In this document: piece by piece, positions 57,757 to 64,000 of the stretch | Position numbering within the stretch: the first letter of the stretch is position 1 | How the letters are laid out: each line of letters begins with the position of its first letter | Assembly (NCBI GenBank): GCA_015501595.1 | Contig: JADNRX010000020.1 | Coordinates: 186,001 to 250,000, forward strand | DNA: 64,000 nucleotides | Direction: 5' to 3' | Origin: Hymenopellis radicata | Lineage: Eukaryota; Basidiomycota; Agaricomycetes; Agaricales; Physalacriaceae | Notes under the pieces: model-generated | The model's input: only the letters and a program-made list of their open reading frames with translations | Told to the model about the DNA's origin: nothing | The model's database searches: none | Made by a program: the position numbers and the translations under genes

Positions 57757-59280
57757 TTAGAAACATTCTGGTTGTATGTCAGTACATGATGCGTATGAGG
57801 CAGATCGATACTCACTGCGATGAACAATCGCCGGGCCAGACTCGTCGTACTCCTCCTTCGAGATCCACAGATTCTGGAACGTGCTCAAAGACGAGAGGAT
57901 GGATCCTCCAATCCACACAGAGTACTTTCTCTCCGGGGGCGCAACGATACGAACCTGAAGAAACGATGAGGTCTTGCTTCTGAAAAGCGCAAGGAAATCA
58001 ACTTTACCTTAACGTTGCTTGGAGCAAGGGCGGTGATTTCTTTCTGCATGCGGTCGGGCAGGCCAACGAGCATAGTGGTTCCGCCAGAAAGTACGATACT
58101 ATTGTAGAGTTCACGACGGATGTCGACGTCGCCTTTCATGATGGAGTTGAAACTGATTCATGGTCAGCACGAAGCAAACCAGCATAGCAGGGTAGACGTA
58201 CGTCGTCTCGTGAATGCCAGCACTTTCAAGTCCAATCATCGCGGGATTGAAAAGAGCCTCGGGAGCGCGGAATCTGCGGGAGTATGTCAGAAATTGATCT
58301 CGAGAACAGCAGTAAAACATGCCGTTCGTTTCCAATCGTGATAACCTGGCCGTCGGGAAGCTCGTAGTCCTTCTCAATGATCGATGTCTTCGCCGAGGTC
58401 TCCAATTCTTGATCAAAGTCCAAAGCCACATAACAAAGCTTCTCCTTGATATCGCGGACAATCTCCCGCTCTGCAGTGGTGCGCAGGTTATATCCCCTCT
58501 CCGAGAGATTCTTCCCAAGCTGACTGGTAATGTCCCTCCCAGCCATGTCCAACCGGGCGATAGCGTGCGGCAACGAGAAGCCTTCGTAAATGGGAACAGT
58601 GTGCGACACACCATCGCCCGAGTCCAGGACAATACCGGTGGTGCGGCCAGAAGCATACAGGGAAAGGACGGCTTGGATGGAGACGTAGAACGCGGGCGCG
58701 CAGAACGTCTCGAACATGATCTGGGTCATTTTCTCGCGGTTGGCCTTGGGATTCATGGGAGCTTCGGTGAGGAGGATGGGGTGCTCCTCGGGTGCGACGC
58801 GGAGCTCGTTGTAGAAGGTGTGGTGCCAGATTTTCTCCATGTCGTCCCAGTTGGTGACGATGCCGTGCTCGATGGGGTACTTGAGGGTGAGGATGCCGCG
58901 TTTAGCTTGGGCCTCGTCGCTGGTTGAAATATTAGATAAATGGAGAAATGGGGAAAGAGGTGCGCGTACCCGACGTAAGAGTCCTTGTTCCCGAAGCCGA
59001 CCATCCAGCTCTGCTGTCGAGGTCGCCCTACGATGGAGGGAAACACGGCGCGTGGGGCATCATCGCCTATTGAAGTTTAATGTAGTTTGCCTATTCTTTG
59101 TCTTGGACTTACCGGCAACTAGGAGAGAAGATCGTTAGATCAATAAGTCAGAGTAGATGATGAAGGACTTACATCCGGCCTTGCACATGCCGGAACCATT
59201 GTCAATAACCTGTTAATGGTAAGACTCTTGATACCGATATGAGCTGCAACCCTCACAAGAGCGGCGACTTCGTCTTCCAT
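57757..59280 (-). CDS. Actin, divergent sequence (375 aa)
   Basis: Cytoskeletal ATPase. Nine exons: 59280-59257, 59209-59173, 59118-59113 (6-nt micro-exon), 59066-58970, 58919-58323, 58273-58202, 58152-58008, 57954-57816, 57767-57757; total exactly 375 residues. It starts [20 protein letters not shown] and ends [15 protein letters not shown]-binding elements are present ([51 protein letters not shown]). Many positions invariant in conventional actins differ, for example [20 protein letters not shown] where DLxxYLxKxLxERGY is usual, plus [11 protein letters not shown] and [10 protein letters not shown]. The intron after GNER uses a GC donor (CG|gcatgt). It may be a second, specialised actin rather than the housekeeping one. 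Confidence 0.92.
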
Positions 59281-59730
59281 TGTATGTCTTCAAGTGGTAT
59301 CGAAAGAGAGAACTGTAGAGCTGATGTCCAACCACTTCATGGTCGCGAGGTTATATACCCAGTGGAAGACATGAAACGCGACGCTGCGCCGTTGGATGAG
59401 TATTCGACTTGCTGCTGCTGCGAGAAGGCGCTACCGAACACACAACACGCCCGTAGTTGGGCGCAGTGACGTCAATACATGCACAGTTTATTGCGCCAAG
59501 AGGACAGTGACTGGAGCTCTTTGCAAAAGGAGAACATTAACAGCGGGAGATATAGATAGACGTATTTGCACAGAGCTCGAGAAGCCTGAGAAATTTTGAT
59601 CCAGTGCCAGAAAGTCAAATTTGAAGTAAGAAGAGGCATGTAGACCACTAGACTGTCCTTTCGCATAAACACTATCAGAAGCAATCCATAATAAATCGAG
59701 TCGTAAAACCAACAATGCAAGGTAGCAAGG

Positions 59731-60880
59731 CTAATAACCAGATAAGGAAGAGTTTGGGGACGCGATGCGCCCGTGCAGAGGAGGCGACATTGGTTGATTC
59801 TGTGTTCCATTCATGGCGCACTCACAGATAACCTGTGCGCGTCTCACCACCGTCTGCACATTCTCCGCAGACGGGCCATCTGGCAGAGCGGGCCCCCTCG
59901 TGACCTTGACCAACCCAGGAAAGATGGTCGCGCCAACTCTATCCAGATCGCCGCGTTCGCTGCGCAGACAGCGTTTCACGAGTTCGATCTGGCGGGGGTA
60001 GAGCGTACTGCCAATCTCGGGCACGAATGCGCGGTAAAACGCGTCGCCCGCGGTGTTGGAGCCGTGCAGCATCCTGGAAAAGTCGTATGCGGACTCGAGA
60101 ATAGAGACGCCGCCGGAGGCAGGTATGACGCCGTTGAAGACTCGCATAAGGTGTGGGACTTGTTCTTGTAAGATACTGAGGGACATGTCGGGTGTACACG
60201 ACTCCACTGCTGCTGAGAATGTCTGTCGCCGCCAGACACACGCGACAGTAGGGTCACGGGCAAATAGGTGCTCGTGTATCCGTGTGAGTTGGATGTTGGC
60301 GTCGCTGGAATTGGTGACCATGAGACAATTTATGATGCCCTCTGATATGGTCTCGGACATGGCGTGGCGTAGCAGATATTGAACGTGCATCGACGTCCCT
60401 AGGACAGCGTCGCTGCCGCCGCCGACAATGTCGCGCAGGATGGCGTCGCATATCACTTCGAAAGGAGCTGGCGGGTTGCGTGCGATATCCGATGCCCATC
60501 GATTTATCAGCTTGTCCAGCTGGGAAGCAGAATTCTGCGCCGGTATCGTCAAGAGTGTTTCGATACTGGCCCTAGAAAGAAACCCACTTTTATTGAAAAG
60601 TCATCCACAGATGTGTCCCCTTGCCCGGTTGTCGCTGATGATTCAAATTGGAGCCGCCTTCCAGTAACGAAATCCGTGCTCGCAGCTCGGCGACCTGCCT
60701 CTCCTGCTGCTCCAACTGGTGCCTCTGTTCCTCGACTTTTTCGTGGGCAATGCGCTGTAGATCAGTCAGTCAACATCGTCACATACACAATGCACGCACG
60801 AAATTGGTCAACGCATAGCGGTATTGCTCCCCCGATACGACATCCTGAGGTGGGTACTGTCCGTGCTGCTGGTATGCCAT
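59731..60880 (-). CDS. Coiled-coil protein, unrecognised (355 aa)
   Basis: Exons 60880-60800, 60754-60609, 60571-59731; phases agree. The N-terminus is MAYQQHGQYPPQDVVSGEQY, then a charged coiled coil IAHEKVEEQRHQLEQQERQV, AELRARISLLEGG. After a short junction, SIETLLTIPAQNSASQLDKL leads into a mixed alpha-helical region (LRDIVGGGSDAVLGTSMHVQ, YLLRHAMSETISEGIINC, YPRQIELVKRCLRSERGDL). No known domain is recognised. The intron at 60608-60572 is only 37 nt. The protein is soluble by composition. Confidence 0.68.
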
Positions 60881-61271
60881 GTTAGACGGCTAAGGTATTG
60901 TCTTGGATGGCGAATTGTGGACAAGTTGTAGGCGGTGCTTATGATCAGGGGCCTGAATGATCAGCGAATGATACAGATGGCAGACGCCGACATCGCCAGC
61001 GAGTATAACGGCTTGAGTACACATGCGGCCAACGACGACGAGGAGAGCGAGTAACAATCATGATTGTCGGCGAACACGACGCGGCCTGCTGACGACAAAC
61101 TTATCGCATGCACAAGTCCGCCGGCAAGTGCCGAGGACACCTTGCAATGCTACAACAAATGCCTGTCTGCAGCTAAATACATTTCATTTCATTCCTCCTC
61201 TGTTTATGCAGTGTAATGACTCGGCTTGCTATGCGAAAACCTCTCAACGCGCTTCCAAACGTTCGCTTGTC
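60881..61271. other. Short intergenic stretch
   Basis: Non-coding by appearance, between the coiled-coil gene's start and the 3' end of the next gene. Confidence 0.45.
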
Positions 61272-61656
61272 CTAAAACCTGGTATCAATAACCAGGTCAC
61301 GAAACACGGGAAGATTCAACGTACGCTCTTTTGTAAACATCGGCTCAGTAATCGCAAAATACGCCTTATAATACTCCTTCTTCACTTGTACCTGTGGTGG
61401 CGTATTCGCGTAAGCTCATCTAGAAAGGAAGACTTGCGCGTACCCCCATAAACCATTCAAGCGTGCAAGTCCACGCCTCCACAAGGTGAATCACCACCTC
61501 CCCAGCCTCCTTGTCCTCCCTGATGCTCAGCTCGAAAAGCGTGTTCTCCTTCTCCGCTATGACACCATCATAGGCAGGTCTAAAGGCCTCGAGGAACTCA
61601 TCGAGCTTGGAGGATGGTATGGTGATGACGATGTCAAGAAGATGGTTTTCAGCCAT
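61272..61656 (-). CDS. Small ABM-like (dimeric alpha/beta barrel) protein, 110 aa
   Basis: Exons 61656-61444 and 61391-61272. The sequence AENHLLDIVITIPSSKLDEF, LEAFRPAYDGVIAEKENTLF, ELSIREDKEAGEVVIHLVEA, then WFMGVQVKKEYYKAYFAITE fits the antibiotic-biosynthesis-monooxygenase fold: one beta-alpha-beta-beta unit, the E-x(n)-F-E-L strand, and W-x-x-x-x-EWF near the end. Length is typical. Such proteins act as small cofactor-free monooxygenases or binding proteins; the substrate is not predictable. Intact. Confidence 0.75.
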
Positions 61657-61809
61657 TGGAAGGGAGTCGTTAGGAGAGACCTCGAGATTGAACCCATTTT
61701 ATATCTCGAGGCTCGTTTCAATGTGCCGAGTCCTTATACCCGATGTACATCATCTACGTGAGTAAGGGCCTGCACTGCAACTGGCCTATCTCCCGGTTGC
61801 AGATATTGC

Positions 61810-62416
61810 GTGTGCCAATCGACCCCACGGCAAGACTGCTGAGCGATGAAACTGTGTCCATTTATGAAAGTTCAATTGTTGCTCACTAAACGAGTAGTAA
61901 TGATGATAAAGTAGCTTGACAACTCAACATGAACAGGCTTACCTCTAATGCCTGCTGCACCTACATCCAGAGCAGTACCATTCAACTGGTTCAACTCCCG
62001 CGGGCCGCGGCACTGCTCAAGTCCTTCTCGTTCATGTAATACTCTGCCCGAGCTAGAACACTCAGAACATTGCTGCCAGGAACCAATGTGCGGAAGATGT
62101 TCTCGTCGAGGTATGTCGAGTTGTCAAGAGCGATGCGTTCTAGGCGCTTGAGTTCAGACGAGAGCTGGTCGAGCTTGGCAAGACGACCACCACGTTCCTC
62201 CTCGACGCGAATCTTGACCTCACGAATCCAACGACGCTGCACTTCAATGCCCTGTGCCATAACACGACGAGACATGCTGATGGTTCGTTTCGGATGATCT
62301 CTATGAGCTCGTTCTCTCAAGTTTTTCGCGGTAGGCACGCGCAAGAGCAACCTGTGATTTGTCAAAGGCCTTGCGGAACTACTCCTCCCTCCATTACCTT
62401 GTGATTGGAAATCCAC
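61810..62416 (-). pseudogene. Rearranged MIC60 3' fragment
   Basis: On the minus strand this carries the MIC60 3' flank (CTAAACGAGTAGTAATGATG, as at 43.12 kb), part of the C-terminal exon (PGSNVLSVLARAEYYMNEKD) and the coiled-coil segment (GIEVQRRWIREVKIRVEEER, LERIALDNSTYLDENI). It lacks the long central part of the last large exon and has frame breaks (GAGGAGTAG; loss of AACGAGCTCAGGACACAT). Divergent from REase-kinase copy 3. Confidence 0.88.
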
Positions 62417-62541
62417 GTAGCCACCCTATGTTATGAAGGCTTGCGGAGTGGGTCGAAGTCTTAGTCCGACTCAACATTGAGTCAGAGTAGTAGACAAGCG
62501 ATCAACGGAGTTGCGGGTCACTTTTGAACCACCACTACGAC

Positions 62542-64000
62542 ATGTCGACGCCGGGCGAAATTCTTGTCGAGACGCTTGCGAGCGTATACACCTACAGCGC
62601 GCCTCGTCGCCATCCATCTGTTACCACCAGCACGACGCCGTACTCGCCTACCCTAGCGCCGACTCTGAATCGTGTTCCGGCCTTCCTGAGACTCGCTCGA
62701 GGCCTCGATGACCGCCTCATATCATCCCTTTCGCATACCTTCACCTCTGACATAGAAACCCGTTCGATCAGGGTGGATGCCATTGAAAAAATGTGCAGAA
62801 ATTTCGACGACGATGTAGAACCAACGTTCTCTTCGATGAAGATTACAACGGAAGCAGATGTCACCCACGTTATGAGTTACGTCGCACGGGATGTGAGTGG
62901 CATCACCTTCAAGGGCTACAGGTGTTCCCTCCAGGATCAAGTCAAGCACCCCCTCATCGACCAGACCCCTGACCATGTCTTGACGTATAACGGCACACGA
63001 CGCGTCGTTTGGGAAGACGAAGGTTGGAGTGTTTTCGAGCACTGCGCGCCGAGTATCGTGGCGTTGGCGCGGGGCGAGGGGGGCAAACGACTGCAGCGGA
63101 ATAGTATAGAGGAAGGCGCGCGAGCCATGCTCTACAAAGTATGTCTTCAAACTCTGTGTAATGCAATGCTGAGTCCAGCACAGCTCGCTGTGGCCATGTT
63201 CGACTGCCAGCTCTGGTGGGGCATTCTCTTTGGCGGCGACCACCTAATTCTTTTCCAAAGAGTCGTGTCGACGGAATCAACGCGTTATGGACTGCTTTGC
63301 TCCGAAATCTTGCCTATCGATCGCCTCTGCCTACTTACTCTGGGTACGTTACTGGTGCCGGGCAGCGTACCATTAGTCGATGTCGCGTCCTTTGAGATTC
63401 CTGTCCCGCCTGCCTGTCCCCCATCAAATTTACCAACTCTGACTTGGGACTGTGCGTATCAACTGAACAAGGACGAGGACCTGGGCAGGCTGATGGTATG
63501 TTCCTGGATTTCTGAAATTGTCTGCCCATTTGACTTCAAGTTAGAGTCTCGAAGTATCGTTTGTCATTGACGGCTATGAACCCACAACCGTGAAGCTCTC
63601 GCCATCGTCCTTTATGGATGTCTCATCCAGTTTACCTTCAGATTTTCCGCACCTTCCCACCCCGCCACATGAGACCAATCCCGTCGAGGACGGCCTGAAA
63701 CCCCTTCAGCTTCCTCCTCATCGTGCTCTGACACTTCACATCGACAAGTATATTTCTATTGGTGCAACGGGTGCTGTCTTTGCAGCATCTGTCGGTCCAT
63801 TAGCCTTGGTTGTCAAGGCTATACCGCCTCGTTGGAAGGGCAAATCGGACCTTTGCCACGAAGCACACATGTACGATGTGCTCGCCTCCCTCCAAGGCCA
63901 TGTGCTTCCCCGGATGCTTGGGTTCTTCGAGGGAGAAGGATGGACAATGCTCGTACTAGAGCATTGTGGGAAGATGGTTACCGACCTCGACATGCTTTCT
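62542..64000 (+). CDS. REase-like plus kinase-like protein, copy 3, cut by right window edge
   Basis: Same gene as 47443-45732, opposite strand. Exons 62542-63138, 63184-63495 and 63545 onward; the third would end two bases past the window, so the last exon (kinase catalytic loop) is not seen. The N-terminal part is uninterrupted: MSTPGEILVETLASVYTYSA, AIEKMCRNFDDDVEPTFSSM, PDHVLTYNGTRRVVWEDEGW, then MDVSSSLPSDFPHLPTPPHE and the kinase glycine loop SIGATGAVFAASVGPLALVV, KAIPPRWKGK. It is slightly closer to full length than copy 2 in the Ser-rich linker. It shares about 100 bp of leader with copy 2. See copy 2 for function and limits. Confidence 0.7.

Overview
The window looks like nuclear DNA of a filamentous basidiomycete (Agaricomycetes). 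The F-box, lipocalin-like and REase-kinase families resemble those I associate with Rhizoctonia/Ceratobasidiaceae, but that placement is inference, not a database match. Genes are split by many 45-75 nt GT-AG introns, with 6-, 7- and 13-nt micro-exons and one clear GC-AG intron. Most real proteins appear only after splicing, so exon junctions were worked out by hand from donor/acceptor sites, reading phase and family conservation.

Layout. 1-9.6 kb: 5' part of the vacuolar lipase ATG15 (minus, running off the left edge), two tandemly duplicated F-box genes, a dead NmrA-like gene and a 683-bp TA-flanked inverted-repeat element. 9.6-16.7 kb: a large F-box protein, neutral trehalase (NTH1) and an unrecognised gene. 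16.7-20 kb: a broken LINE-type reverse transcriptase and the FG nucleoporin NUP57/Nup54. 20-28 kb: gene-poor DNA around one WOPR (Gti1/Pac2) transcription factor and a 1.0-kb TA-flanked element with 144-bp terminal inverted repeats.

28-39 kb: three tandem lipocalin-like genes (the first with a stop at codon 12), an 18-exon acyl-CoA synthetase whose stop codon overlaps that of the third lipocalin-like gene, a small unrecognised gene, a membrane-anchored FAD oxidoreductase and a GST with shifted frames. Together these could form a lipid or specialised-metabolism neighbourhood. 39-50 kb: an Atg22-like transporter, the mitochondrial MICOS protein MIC60 between two copies of a REase-like/kinase-like gene, and a secreted alpha/beta-hydrolase. 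50-61.7 kb: an unrecognised gene, a small inverted-repeat element, an ISWI chromatin remodeller, a full-length but divergent actin, a coiled-coil protein and a small ABM-like protein. 61.8-64 kb: a second MIC60 fragment and a third REase-kinase copy that leaves the window on the right.

The most unusual structure is the recurring pair of a divergently oriented MIC60 fragment and a REase-kinase gene. A second theme is that several otherwise well-conserved genes (trehalase, GST, alpha/beta-hydrolase, Atg22-like, perhaps the FAD enzyme) each show a small reading-frame conflict. These are either residual assembly indels or recent decay. No tRNA, rRNA or CRISPR was recognised.
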